In this document: piece after piece, positions 10,510 through 23,234 of the stretch
Layout: each line of letters begins with the position of its first letter
How positions within the stretch are numbered: the first letter of the stretch is position 1
NCBI GenBank assembly: GCA_037127255.1
Contig: JBANSL010000003.1
Location: forward strand, 44,513,314 to 44,577,313
Reading direction: 5' to 3'
Length of the DNA stretch: 64,000 nt
Source: Persicaria tinctoria
Taxonomy: Eukaryota > Streptophyta > Magnoliopsida > Caryophyllales > Polygonaceae
Notes under the pieces: model-generated
Told to the model about the DNA's origin: nothing
Seen by the model: only the letters and a program-made list of their open reading frames with translations
Database searches by the model: none
Made by a program: the position numbers and the translations under genes

Positions 10510-13505
10510 TGTAACGGCCCGGGATTATGATTCCCGAGTTACGTTTCGAGGGATGAAACCCCTCGTTGGGATCTTGCGCCCCGAGTACAGGTTGAAGGTT
10601 TAAAACCGAAGGTTTGTAGTTTAAAGTAGGATTTCGCACCCAAATCCGGAAGGTCCGTTGGAGACCCCGGGGTAAACCCCTATACCTGTCCTAAGTCTAC
10701 AACGCAGAAAATCATTCATCATGAAAAGGGCATAAGTTCAGAAAATGATACAACCAGTGCCACGGCAGAGCCGGGTCAAAACGGAGTATAGGTAGGGAGA
10801 AATCCCAAAAGCATGAATCTGGTGAAGTCGGGTTTCAAACACTCACTCTCCGCCATATGAATAGACCCCGTCATAACAGCACAAAATCAAGCAGTATATC
10901 GGGTACCTGAAACTATACCACCAAGTCAGGCCAAGAGTCCGCCCGCGGGTCCTCTGACCGCGCTGAGGACATATAATACGCCTATACCTAGAATAAAGGA
11001 TGCCTTCATGCAGTACTGGAATATTAACCACACTATCATGCTCCTAATTCATATGTGCAGAATATTGAGGAAGGCCTTAACAAAGAATACCAAGCGGTAT
11101 ATCCCTCTTTTACCACCACCCCTCTTCCAGACAAGGTGGAGACTGGCCAGTTCGATGCTATAATCATATCAAATCTCATCATCATATAGTATCTCATCAT
11201 CATAGCATATCTCATGCCCATCTCGTATCTCGTGATATATATATAAATGACTCGAGGAGGACAATACCCGATGAAGCTGGGCTGCCCTATGACCCTAGCA
11301 AGGACTCTAGGACTCACAGATAACGGTCGTTCTGTATTCAAACGCATACAGAATAAGGATGCTCATTCGTAAATGCAATTCCTAAGCATGATACTACATG
11401 ACATGCTCTTATGCATATGCAACACCTACATACTATATGACACATCAGGCAGGAGGTACTGGTTACTGAGTAAGCCCCGGAGGACTTACCTGGATAGAAG
11501 ATCAGCAAAAGAAGAATCCAACACGCAGTAGTCATGATCACGGAATATCGCCTAATCACATAACGAGAATATACTGAGTATAATGTTATAGCTTTTCTGA
11601 TCACATATATTACACACTCATACAAGCAAATAAATAAGCAAGCTCACACCAACCATACTTCCAGTTCATCATGGTCAACAATCTCTTATCATACTTCGCT
11701 AGATTCACATTTTACCGTTTCATACCCATACTTTCCATAAGGATATATATATCATTATCATAATTGGTAACCAATACTTATTCCCCTTATAATAATTCAC
11801 CATAATTCATGCTATTAGTCACACATATCATGACGTTAGTCAAACGATCATATTATCATGCTAGTTAGTCATCGATTAAGTGTTATTCTCAAGTTAGTTC
11901 CAAAACCGTTTCAAATCCGAATTAAACAGTTAAGAATTCCGACCCTTAAAAATACTCGCTAAATTCCTTTTTCAATTTATTATTTTAAATCACTTTTTGA
12001 TCTTCGAAATTCTTGTTAAATCTTCAAGTCCAAATAATGTTATACTTTAAACCCCAGTAATATTTTATTTTATTTTAAATACCATTAATTAATTAATTAA
12101 ATACGGATAAACCCGAACCGAACCAAACACATTTAAAATGAACCGGATCGAAACAAACCAAACCGAACCGAACCGAACCCAACTAATTAATCCCACCCGG
12201 TTAAAATATACGGAGTAACACATAATATATATACATATATAATTTAGTAAAAAGGTGGGCCCCCCAAGTGCCAAGTCAGCCATCTCCTTCCCGAAACAAA
12301 AAATGGAGATCCCACGCCCGCGCCTGTAGCAGCTCCCGTCACTACGCCTGGTCGACGCCGGTTGCCGCGCTCCTCAGCCCCGACCAGCTCCTTCACAGCT
12401 GCACTCGCCCTCGCCCACAGCCCGCACCCGCTCATGCTCCCGAGTTCTCCCTCGCAGCCGCGCTCGACTCACACTCACGCTCGCCTCGCTCAACGCTCGC
12501 TTGCTCACCGCCACTCTCGAGCTCACCGGACCTCTCGAGTTCACCCGACGCCCCGCACTCAGCTCTCACTCACCCCCCCCCCCCCCCCCCGATCAATCTA
12601 AGCATCGAAAAAGACTAAAAAGAACGAATCGAAACGAGGATAAATTCGGAGCTCACCGAGAGGGATTTTTCGCGACTTCGGAGCTCTCGATCGGAGTTCT
12701 GGGCTTCGTCGGTGGCTCGCGATGGCTCGTCGGACCTGCGTCGCACATGGGTGAGTATGTTGTTGGAGACCGAAGGCGATTTCGATCACAAACGAAGGAG
12801 AATGGTTTACCGGAACGAGGCTTCGTGAAACAGAGTAAGGAGATTGTTCGGTGGCTCGTCGACAGCGCTGGTGGCTCCGGGGCTGCTGGACGTTGATGGA
12901 GATGGCAGGGCGGTGGTTCGAGGGTGCGACAACGGTGATGGAACGATGGTGATGGTGAGCTGCGGTGATGTTGGTTGCGACGTGGGGAGGTGCTGAGACG
13001 GCGGCTCAGTGGTGGTGACGACGTGGTGTGCGGTGATTCCGATGAAGATGGAAGGGAGCAGGAGAGCATGAAGGAGGAAATAAAAGAGGGAGGGATGGAG
13101 TGGAGATGGCGTGAAGGAGGGAAGAAGAGGGAGTCAGGGATGGTGAATCCGATGGTGTTGGCAGGGACAGTGACGGAAGTGGGTAATGGGTAGAGTGTGG
13201 AATTGGTCAAAATCAAAACCCGAAAATAAATATCAAATACGCTAATTTCGAATCCCAAATTTTGTTTCTGAATGTTAGTTTCTCCGAAATTCCGCTTTAA
13301 CGATCAATTAGATTTTCTTTTTAAAATTGACAAGGATATCGCCATCCGATAATTATTTTGAATTTTCGAGGTGAAAGGATGAAAATTATTCGTCAAATTT
13401 TTTTATTCCGATCAGAATTCGCCAAACGAGTTTTTAATTTGATTTAAATTCATTTTTAATTTCCTTTTTCCGAAAAATTAGGATTTGAAAATCCGAGCCT
13501 TTACA
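10510..13505 (+). repeat. Solo LTR D1 (TGTAACGG...CCTTTACA)
   Basis: 2996 bp, starting TGTAACGGCCC and ending GAGCCTTTACA, flanked by the exact 5-bp duplication CTTAA (10505-10509 and 13506-13510). A full-length paralogue, D2, has the same ends and its own duplication. Long TGTAAC LTRs of this size are typical of chromovirus (Tekay/Del) gypsy elements, so D1 probably arose by LTR-LTR recombination. A GC-rich part with a C homopolymer (12569-12590) generates several overlapping serine/proline-rich ORFs that are not convincing genes. Confidence 0.85.
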
Positions 13506-13777
13506 CTTAAGAACCATAAGGAAGGAACAAGGAAGAAGACAGAAAAAGAAACAAGCAAGACAAGAAGAAAAGAAGAAGAGAAGAGACATTGTAGGAAAGC
13601 GGCGCCTACCGATCCAATCGGCGCCCGCCAACTGCAGCGACCAAGTACACAATCTGCGGAGCTATAGTGGATCGCCGCCCACCGACATCTGTTTCTAGAG
13701 ATTATGTGCGTGGGCAAATCTCGCCCATTGGGCTTTTCTTCTACCTTAAGATCTCCGATTTCTACCCCTCTTATGCC

Positions 13778-13785
13778 TATAAATA
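13778..13785 (+). promoter_or_regulatory. TATA box of the C 3' LTR
   Basis: TATAAATA in TGCCTATAAATACAACTC, downstream of GGCGCC repeats and followed by a CT-rich leader, the usual core promoter layout of an LTR. Confidence 0.6.
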
Positions 13786-14001
13786 CAACTCTCCTCGGCC
13801 ACAAGAGACACAATTCACACACCACTTACTTCTCACATTTCTCTACTTTTCCGTTTTCTTCTATTTCGGTAAGCCATGTTCGGCTAAACTTTTTATAGGT
13901 TTGCTTATTTTTTATGCATTGGTTAGAGACATGTTATGGTATATGCATATTTGGTTATTTATTACTCTTGTTCTAATATGTTAAGTTGTTTACTTGTCTT
14001 A

Positions 14002-14646
14002 TGGTGGCATCCGAATTATGATGTATAATTATCGTTGGCACTTAGTTCCACTAAAAGTAAATATCCTAACTCAATGCTTGACCAAAAGATTAGTACAACA
14101 GACAACTAAGGAGTCGATCCCACAGAGAAGACTATTCGTGTATATTTCTATTGATGATTTCTTAAGATAATAGCAAATAAGTTTTAGCAAACTAATGAAA
14201 TAGCAAGATAAACAAAATAGAATAATGATTGCAAAGTAGTGATAATATGATAGAAAAGTGTTTCACCTGTAATTCTTGACAATGGTTGGGGTTCATGATC
14301 CTAGGGTTGATTTCAATATTATATATAAGGTTATGTTGACTACCTATGATCGATTGTTCCGCAAAGATACAATCACTTATTCAATGTGGCATCACTAAAG
14401 AATAGCATTAACAGATGAGGTAGTTAAGACCAATTGGCACATCAATTCAATGCAATTAAGATTTTAAAATTAAGGAACAACTCAAATAACCATAAAAACA
14501 TCTACTCGACATAAATCAATTGTTATCATCCACTACAAAGGCAATAAAAACATCACTGGATCAATGACATTGTTTGTTATCGAGAAACCAACAACGGATA
14601 CATAGCATAGATGCAATTCCTAACATGGTGATCAAGCATAGAAATG

Positions 14647-14705
<59 letters not shown>

Positions 14706-14874
14706 ATAAGAACAAGATGATAAATAAACTCATAAATAACTAATTGAAATCAAATCCTCACAATTCATCTAACCATGTCTTCGAATCACAGGCGAAACTA
14801 TAACTTTAGCAACTTATAGCCAAAGTAACGCTCATCTCTCAATATTATGCCATCTCTCTCTCTCTCTCTATCTA

Positions 14875-14905
<31 letters not shown>

Positions 14906-15363
14906 AACTCACGACACACACAAAACCACACTAAGCTGAAAATAACCTAAATAGAATCGTGCAAAAACCCTAAGGAAATAATAATAATAATATAATAATA
15001 TAAATAGAATCTTCAGACGAAATTGGCAATCGCTGAACACGAGGCACCAGTGGGCGCCGGTGGAAAAGCAGCAGCACTGCTATTCAGGCTCTGCGGTTCT
15101 TCCTTTGCTTTGATGTTGTGATGTCTTGCACCCTTGATGCTTCTTCCTTGGCCTTCTTTATGCTCCAAATTCAGTCTCTAAGATCTCCCAAGACCACCTT
15201 CAAACTCGAATCATAAAACTGTAGAGCAAACACTAAAAAGGCGTAGATTCCAAACTCGAATACTTCAAATGAAAGATATGGAAATATAACAAAGCATATG
15301 CAATATGACTACTTAAATGCAATAAGACCTACCTATAATGCCTATCTAAAATATGCATTATCA
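14002..15363 (-). repeat. 3' LTR of A
   Basis: On the minus strand it starts TGATAATGC immediately after the polypurine tract and ends GGATGCCACCA. It contains the CTGTGGGATCGACTCC block near its end. Microsatellites inside are (TA)n at 14651-14702 and (CT)n at 14851-14905. A GGCGCC cluster lies near 15036-15062. Confidence 0.7.
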
Positions 15364-16644
15364 ACCCCTCCCCTCCACACTTAAGCTCTTGCTTGTCCTC
15401 AAGCAACCACGAAACATAAACACAATCAATGCATCCCACAAGATATTCCTTCATAACTTTTCCTCATCAAAAGCAACTTCCATCAATAGTGCAAATATGA
15501 ACAAGGCATAAAAATGTCATAACATGTATATGGGTGATCAAGTAGCATGCATGCTTATCAATCCCATCTCACAAGGGAAAATATGTGTTTCTCTCACTAT
15601 CATGTGTTTAGGCTTTAAGCATACACTCAACTCAATTCCATATGTAAACATCAAGATTAAATATTGACACTTATATCACAAAATCTCCACTGGATACATC
15701 AAAGAAAAAGTAAGAACATCAAGACGACTTTTGCTCAATGGAAACCTTCAAAGAAGATTTCATTAGGCGGGGTTGTAACGGAGCTTGGTAAAAACATAAG
15801 AGAAAGGAATTGTATTTGGTCATGTGGTGCTATTAAATCCGGAAATAAGATTCCTAAAAACTCCCTAACACAAACCAACTCAAAATTACATCACATAAGA
15901 ACAAAACTCTCAACATATCTCAATAACTCTCAATAATATATCAATAAACACATAAACTCTCAAATAACATCAACTTTCATATAATCTCCAAATAATTCAA
16001 ATACTCTCATCCAACTCATATATCTCAACCAAACATCTATCCAACTCCTCATATGCAAAAATAGATAACAAGGCTTTTTATTCTCTTTTTTCTATCTCAT
16101 TTTTTTTCTTTTTTTTTTCTTTTCTTTCAGCATTTTCTTTTTGATCCAAACAAATATGAGGGAAAAATATAAGCACATAACATTACATCTTCTCAAAATC
16201 ATAAACCACAATAACTCACTTTGGCTTCTTTCTCATGACTCCAAATAGACATCCATAACCAACTCTAAATCTTAATTTCCGCGGGGAGAGGGGGGGTAAT
16301 TAAGGTTTATCATAGGCTATGAAATATGAATTTTGGGGAGCTACAAATGAAATAGGCTAAAGGCTCAAATTGGTTTCAAAGCAAGATATAACATAGGGTA
16401 GACATGGATAGGATATGGCTAAAAAGTGCCTCTAGCATTTGAAACTTATCAAGCAATAATCATGTATATAATCGGCCTCGAAAATAGATAACCATGTCAA
16501 TATTCATAGATAAATGCATAGGAAGAGTAAATCACACAACAAAAGCGAAAGGGAGTATAAATGTAATCCCTTATAAGGGTAAAAATTCTCACTAGGACAA
16601 GTTTTTGTTGGATATCAATCATGCCTAGAAACTTAGATCATTCA
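15364..16644 (-). other. 3' untranslated region of A with polypurine tract
   Basis: Read on the minus strand, AAGTGTGGAGGGGAGGGG (15365-15382) precedes the LTR. The remainder is collinear with 7500-7860 and 9890-10310 of element C. It stops abruptly at CACTA-1. No coding region. Confidence 0.7.
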
Positions 16645-18295
16645 CACTACTACAATTAAGGCATAATTTGGCGGATCAAAACCGCCACATTAGGCCTAAA
16701 AATTGTCACAAAAGACCTATTGTGGCGGTTTTTACTCGCCTTTGTTGCTCGCGTTGCATTAGGTCTAGTGTGGTGTTTTTTTCATCAACTGTGGCGGTTT
16801 ATTATGAAAACTAAAAATTGCCACAATAGGTAAGTAAACCGCCACAATAGACCTATCTAGTGCGGCAATTATTTCATATCTATTGTGACGGTTTTCTTAT
16901 CTAATGTGGCGGTTTTCCCTATTGCATGCGATGGTTAAATGATCTATTTTGGCGGTTTATAGAACCTATTGTTATAATTTTATGTTTAATTGTGGCAGTT
17001 TATTAGACCAAATAAAGCGGTTTATACCCTGAAATTTAGTATTATTTATTTATTTATTTTGAAAAGTATATGTTTATTATCTTATGGGAAATTTCGCGAG
17101 GTACCCCTAAGGTAATGGCTATTTCGCGAGGTGTACAAAACTTTGACTTATTTCGCGTGGTACCCCTCGGCTTTATACTTATTTCGTGGCGTGCCCCTTG
17201 TCCGTTAAAGGTAACCACAGGTTGATGGATTCCGTTTGCTTTTTTTTTAATTCAATAAAGGAAAATAGTTAAATAGAAGGAAAAAAAAGGAGGCGATTCG
17301 CCCAAACTGTGACCTACACAACAACTCATCAAGAGAGCGGACGACCGGTGACACAATCCGACGCCAACTAGGAGTCCGTTGATGATGGGCTCGATTGCTC
17401 GAAGGTGGGCGACAATAGGTACATACCTTCTCTGAAATGTTGTTCGGAGATTGTAATGCGAACTTGCGAATTTGGGAGCTTTGGTTAGGGTTGAGATAAT
17501 GTTGTTCTTATTGCGAATTGATTATATCGAAAGCTTCTTTTCCTATTAGAAATTTAGAATCTGCTTTGGTATTGAAATAATTTGCGAATTAGGGTTTAGG
17601 TTAAGATAATGTTGATCTTACTTCTTATCTTCACGATCTTATATGAAGACTTTTGAAAATTGTTTTGAAATTAGGGTTTAGGTTAAGATAATGTGGCCTG
17701 TAAATTCTGAAATTTCTTTGTATTTCATTGTAGCAGTACTAGTTGTAGATGCAGAAAAAAAAATTTGTTTCCTATTCAATAAGCTTCTTCACACAAAAAT
17801 TTGTTTCCTATTTGGCTTATTCACAAAAATTTGTTTCCTATTCAATAAGCTTATTCACACAAATTTCTTTGTATTTCATTGTAGCAGTACTAGTTCTCTA
17901 AAAAAAATTTCATATGTTAATTTCTTGGTTTGACTTGCTTGTTGAATTTTGATCAATTTCAAATGCCAATTTCTTGCTTGGTTGTGTACCACTATCAAGA
18001 GAAGAGGGAGAGCATTAGTGCAAAGCCCAAAGTGGATAAAATTGATGTGAAGGGCATTTCGTTCTTAATTGCCAATTTGCTTGTTCTTGCATCTTCTCAA
18101 GTGTTAATCCGGCAATTGTAATTGCCAACTTGCTAATAAGCGGTCACTTGATGCCATATTTCTATTAATAAAAAAAATGCTAGTGAAGCCCCTTTATATA
18201 TTTAGTTTTTTGGTTCACAACCTTCATATTCTTTGACGTGAATACAAATCTTACTCGTGATTTGGTAAGTACTCTATTCTCTACTGGGATAAAAT

Positions 18296-18366
18296 AGCCT
18301 ATTAGCTCAAGTGGAAGAGCAATGTGCTTACGCACAATGATGTGGGTTCGATTCCCACATAGGCCA
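18296..18366 (+). other. tRNA-Ile-like sequence, copy 1
   Basis: Acceptor AGCCTAT pairs with ATAGGCC except the first base. The D arm has TAGCTCAAGTGGAAGAGC (A-box-like) and the T arm GTGGG-TTCGATT-CCCAC (B box). The anticodon region folds as TGTGC-TTAC-GCACA with a four-base loop, so it is not a working tRNA. Acceptor and T arm most resemble plant tRNA-Ile. Confidence 0.6.
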
Positions 18367-18663
18367 CTTATATTATATCTTTATGCCGATACATAGTTTT
18401 ATCTAAATGGTTAGTAAGAAGGATTCTTCTCATCTACAACAAATCTTGTTCATTTTAGCGAACCCAAATTTAGTCACTAAATCCAATTTGCACTTGTGAC
18501 CTGCCTTTAAATTACTTCAATGGTTTATGAATTGGCAGGCTCGGCAATAAACCATGTAATATCATAAGAACTGCAGGATCAACTTTCATTTATGGTTAGG
18601 TTCTAGTCCTGATTTTCATTTGTGGTTCGGTTGAAGAACATTTTAGTTGCATTTTGAGAAATC

Positions 18664-18731
18664 AGCCTATATGGGATTCGAACCCACATCTTGTGCATAA
18701 GTACGTGCTCTACCGTTTGAGCTAACAGGCT
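18664..18731 (-). other. tRNA-Ile-like sequence, copy 2 (inverted)
   Basis: On the minus strand: acceptor AGCCTGT/ATAGGCT, D arm TTAGCTCAAACGGTAGAGC, T arm GTGGG-TTCGAAT-CCCAT. The anticodon region is again a short GTAC-TTAT-GCAC hairpin. It is a diverged sister of copy 1 in opposite orientation, 300 bases away. Confidence 0.6.
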
Positions 18732-18840
18732 TTTTAACAAGCATTAAATCCGGAAGATATAAACCATCTTCATTCAACTAAAAAAATCAGCACCCAAGCC
18801 AAATAAACTGGTAATAAATCTTTGAAGCTAAATTCCTGAA

Positions 18841-19015
18841 TCTCGTGGTGTGATCTTTCTATTCAATCATCTCTGGCCAGCAAAAGATAGTCAAGACTTC
18901 AAAAAAAGGCAAAGAACACCTAGGACAAGGCAAGGCTTTCTATTCAATCAGCTCTGGCCTGCAAAAGATAGTCAAGGCTTCAAAAAAAAGGCGCAGAACA
19001 GCTAGGACAAAGCAG
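18841..19015. repeat. Tandem duplication of about 80 bp
   Basis: TTTCTATTCAATCA-CTCTGGCC-GCAAAAGATAGTCAAG appears twice in direct order (from 18855 and 18937), followed each time by an A run and AGAACA-CTAGGACAA. Confidence 0.75.
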
Positions 19016-20318
19016 AAAAATCCAAAGACAAACCAAGCACTAGTGCTCTACACAATGCTGGAAAGAACCCAATTCTAAACTCAGAAGTTACGACACATTA
19101 CTCCTACAAGAGAGGGCTAGGTGGAAGGCACGAAACACTTGCGGAAAATGCGAATAAGTCGCCATGTAGCAGCATCACAAGGCCTTCCATGAAAGATCTT
19201 ACACATTAAATGATCAATTGTAAAAAGGAAGAACTTTCAGAAGTTAACTTAAACATCCCCAAATCCAAACTCAATTTGAAAAACTGAAACCTAATTCCAG
19301 CAGCCCACCTTAATTTGATTGGACTTGAACATAAATTTCACAGTAAAAGTTCTAGAAACAACAAACAAAGTAAAACAATTTTTTCAGATTGAGATGAAAT
19401 AGTAAAACAATACAGAATGAAAGGAGATCCTAAACATCAGAACTGAAATCTTGGTTGCAAGTCATTAGAACAAGATTATAGAAAATTAGGAAGAAGCATA
19501 TAGTAGGAAAGGTAAATGAAAAAAATCAGTTTCAAGCATCAGATTGAAAAGAAACATGACAACAACTATAAATTCAGAAACAAAAAAATTGTTCTCTTAT
19601 TTTCCATCCCACAAAGCATAATCACCAAACACACAAATTTACTAACTACATAAACCCTAACTCAAAATAGTTCAATGGAATTTTAACATGAGAAACCCTA
19701 ACCCCCCACCACACCCAATTCACATGAGAAATCAATTGAGTATAGCACCAATTGGAGTATATTTAATCTAAAATTCAAAAACCCTAACTCAACATAGGTC
19801 AGTGTAATTTTAACATAGACCATAACCCCTAAATTTTCGTGACAAAGCAATTAAGTATAGAACTGAATATGATGTTCAATTTTCGACCTAATCCTAAATG
19901 TCGGAAAAGAGGAGAAGTTTCGGGCACTTACCTGCAACCACCATCTGTTGGCACCGCCTCTGTATGGTTGTCCATGGCCGGCGACTCGGCGTCCTACACC
20001 CCTGGTCAGCATCGCCGCCTACTAGGCCTCTCCAAGTCGTCGGCGTTCTCTCTCTCTGGACTCTCCTCTTTTTGTTCTTTGTCGAGGTACGACGGTTCTC
20101 TGTTTGCTTCGTTCAAACCACCTATCTTTTCTTTTTCATTTTTCTTTAATTAAAACTAACGGACCTTTTTTAATTCTGTTAATTGTAACTTCAGAAGGGC
20201 ATGACGCAAAATATACATAAATGTTAGGGGTACCAAGCGAAAAAAGGTTAAAGTTTTGTAAACCCCGTGAAAAACGCTATTACCTTGAGGGTACCTGGCG
20301 AAATTTTCCTTATCTTAT

Positions 20319-21998
20319 TATAAAATACGTAATAATACAACACTTATATAAAACGCAATAATATTTTATTTCATCTAATCTTTCAAATGATATTACAATA
20401 ATATTTACCATGATAACATTATCCACAACACTATGAACAACTTATAACTAAATAAATTAAATGTTGCATTAGTAAATAAGTCAGAACTTAATTGGTATAG
20501 AATAATCAAGTCCAAATAAACTGAAGTAAACTAAAAAAATCCCAATGGTTGAACTTGATGCCTCTTCTTTTCTATTGTTTGCAATTCATTGTATGTAATT
20601 GGTCTTCTTAACCATGTTCTATGACGACAAGGGCTCCCTACAAATTTTAAGTGAATTGCTAAAATATTCAAACACAACAAGAATATGGACTAATCAAATG
20701 AAACAACATAGTCTATCGGGGATATAAGTAATCAATAAAATAAACTTCTGAGCATGGCTAGCAAAGTGAAATTTGACATCTATGATTATCATTTTAACAA
20801 TCTAATCAAAGCTAGTTTGAATCCTACACTGCTCGTCCTGAAGTTAAACAAGTAATTTGTTAAAAGTATATATAAGCTATAAATTCAAGTTGTAACTTAT
20901 CATATGATAAAGAAATTTTTCACTGAATTCAAGTTTTCCCTCTAACGCCATTTCAAGGGGGTCTTAGCTGCAGATCAATTGACATCTTTAAGGAAATTTA
21001 GTTCCACATATTCCATACATATTCCAGAATTAGACATATAAAGAAATAAAAGAAAGCACACTGCAGATCAAATCAGAAGCTTTTACCAATTCCCTTCCCT
21101 TGGATTCCACAAGGCCCATAGAGGGAAGGGAATTGGTAAAAGCTTCTAATTTGATCCTTCATTTGTAAGATGTAAGTCAATTTCTGGCCTAAAGGAATCG
21201 GGCAAGTCATTATGAGCATGCCATCTTTAAAGGAATTCCTCCTTTCTTGAATCTCATTCCCAATAAATCATCATAATAATAGAGTTCACTTAAGATTCAT
21301 TTTTTTAGAAGGAAAAAAGAAACCATCAATGCAACTTATCAATCTCAGTTTCATCGGATCAACTCCATTTCCAAATCTGAATCAAGTATCAAGATTACAA
21401 CTGAAGTCCTATAATCATCATCTTTAGCCATTAAATAAATTAAAATTAAGGAATACTTTTTGGAGTTAACATCATTAATTCATCACTATCAATTCTTAAC
21501 CATTAATATTCTAATGCAATTATTGAAAAACACCAATCACTTTCACAAATGATAAGATTTTAAAAATACAAATTGAGCAAAATATTATGGTCCTTATGAT
21601 AGATATCAGACCCGAAAGAAAGCCCAGATTTAGGGAATGGGGAACCATGTTACTATTCTATTGAAGGATTAGGTATGGGGAAAATCATGTGTCGGATAAC
21701 CAAAATATAAGTAATATACCCAATCTGAAAAGAAATTAAACACTTCTAAAGAGAAATTAAACACATCTAAAGCGAAAGCTAAAACCTAATCATCATCGAG
21801 CCATCCGAAGCAGCTATGCAATGAAGTTTAAGATGAGAAAACATTATAGAAACAGTCTATAAGTAGAGATCAATTAGATTGGTGGCATGATAGCTGAATA
21901 TTTTTATAGTTAAACTCTTAATATGTGAGTGTGGATTACTTTACTTCTTGTTGCTCAACTTGGTGCTCATTTCCTTCCGCACTTTCAGCCTATTTATG
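20319..21998. other. CACTA-1 interior, left block
   Basis: AT-rich DNA between MULE-1 and the LINE. No ORF with recognisable similarity. The only strong structure is the hairpin at 21066-21156. Confidence 0.6.
21066..21156 (-). other. 35-bp stem hairpin, miRNA-precursor-like
   Basis: Arms 21066-21100 and 21122-21156 are complementary at 34 of 35 positions with a 21-base loop. The one mismatch becomes a G-U pair if the minus strand is transcribed. No known plant miRNA was recognised. A small foldback insertion is the alternative. Confidence 0.6.
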
Positions 21999-22080
21999 TC
22001 TGAAAGGGTAAATATATAGATGTGGTGGTTAAACAAAGAAAATACAAAAAAGAGTAAAACCAAACTAAGGGTCTCACTCG

Positions 22081-23234
22081 TAGGGGTGTGCAGAAAAACC
22101 CAAAACCGAAAACACGACACGAAAACACGACAACACGACACGAAAAAACCCGAAACCGAAAAAACACGACACGATAATGACACGAACCGAGAAAACACGG
22201 CTCTAAACGGTTCGTGTTCGGGTCGGACAAATTGCCTTGTCGGGTACCCGACACGAACCGTTTAAATTTTTTTTTTTTTTTTTTAGATCTGGTGTTATTA
22301 GTACTTGTATAAATAAGATCCCTTAAGTTTCAAGATGCTCAGTTGGCTCACATGGTTCAGGGGAAGCGGGGGAAATTGGCTATTTGCCATCAGACTCAAG
22401 TTCGAATCTCCCATCCTACTATATTTTTATTTTCTCCAATATCCATACTACCTCTTAAATCCAAAAGCACACACTAATTGAAAACCTATCACTCTATCAA
22501 AGTAGCCGCCGACTTCACGCTAATTGCCGCTAATTGAAACCCTCTCTCTTTTATTTTTGGTCGAATTGAAACCCTCTCTCATTCTCTCAGAGTCACAGTT
22601 GCTTCTCCTTCCTCCTCCTTGCTCTCCGTCTCTCACTCCAGACGACCGCCATAGAAGGCCAAGCTCGAGCTCTCGGTCTCTCCACTCTTGTGGACGCACC
22701 CTCGCTTTCCCCTTTCCATCTCTCTCCTTGCATCCTTCTCGTTCCCTATACATCAAGCTTCACCCCGCCCGACTTCGCTTCTTTTGAGAATCGAAGATGA
22801 CGACACTAGGGTCGGAGATAGAACTTCGGTGACGGCGCCACCTCTGTTTGAAAACCCCCTAATTGGAAACCCTAGCAGCCGCCCCTCCCTGTCTCCCTTC
22901 CACTCTTCACTCCCTCTGTTTTCAGATCTGGGCCGGCTTTTCTATCCGTTCTCAGATTTGCTTCTCCTTCAACCTCCCGACGCTCTGTATCTCAATCTTG
23001 ACGACCACTCCAGAATTCCAGGCTCGAGCTCAAGGGAAGGAACACACAGATAGGAAAAAAAATGCGGTTCGTGTCGGGTACCCGGGTATCCGACACGAAA
23101 CCGAATACCCTAACCGTGTCGGGTACCCGGATTTTGACGGTTCGGATACGGTTCGGGGTATTTGGGCTTAACGGTTCCGGGTACCCGACACGATTAACCG
23201 GTTCGTGTCGGGTACCCGGTTATGCACACCCCTA
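22081..23234. mobile_element. Non-autonomous hAT element
   Basis: Perfect 12-bp inverted ends TAGGGGTGTGCA, and an exact 8-bp duplication CTCACTCG (22073-22080 and 23235-23242), both diagnostic of hAT. Both ends carry arrays of CGACACGAA / TTCGTGTCGGGTACCCG subterminal repeats (22110-22260 and 23065-23220). The interior has a T run (22267-22285), a degenerate tRNA-like stretch (22334-22422) and a CT-rich exon-like part. No transposase. Confidence 0.9.

Larger units (their letters stand above)
3411..14001 (+). mobile_element. Athila-like LTR retrotransposon C, pol-less, with two LTR insertions
   Basis: Order on the plus strand: end of the 5' LTR, tRNA-Asp primer site (3677), broken gag (3849-5010), linker with an internal TATA box, broken ATHILA-type ORF (5857-7010), long 3' region, purine tract (10297-10312), and 3' LTR from 10313. 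Solo LTRs are inserted at 8277-9887 and 10510-13505. No protease, reverse transcriptase, RNase H or integrase similarity lies between gag and the post-integrase signature near 5070. The 3' region closely matches the corresponding part of element A, showing they are one superfamily. Confidence 0.75.
10313..14001 (+). repeat. 3' LTR of C, split by D1
   Basis: The LTR begins TGATAATACATG directly after the polypurine tract. Solo LTR D1 splits it, and it resumes at 13511. That second part has GGCGCC clusters (13600-13640), a TATA box and a transcribed-leader-like region. Its normal GTGGGATCGACC end is missing because element A starts at 14002. Confidence 0.65.
17086..20309. mobile_element. MULE-1, Mutator-like element with long terminal inverted repeats
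   Basis: Ends GGGAAATTTCGCGAGG and, inverted, GGAAAATTTCGCCAGG. The inverted repeats run about 130 bp with gaps (17086-17215 and 20180-20309). An exact 9-bp duplication TTATCTTAT flanks it (17077-17085 and 20310-20318), the size expected for Mutator. The interior has no transposase. It holds GC-rich stretches next to each terminus (17280-17420, 19890-20100), short direct repeats at 17720-17900, and two tRNA-like sequences. Confidence 0.85.

Noticed and set aside
12244..13260. Several 60- to 200-codon ORFs on both strands
   Set aside because: They lie in the GC-rich part of solo LTR D1, overlap each other, are serine/proline-rich and have no recognisable domain. The matching part of D2 does not preserve them.
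18296..18731. Functional tRNA genes
   Set aside because: The anticodon arm has a four-base loop and the acceptor has mismatches; annotated only as tRNA-like.
21066..21156. A named conserved microRNA
   Set aside because: Neither arm matched a plant miRNA family I could recall with confidence.
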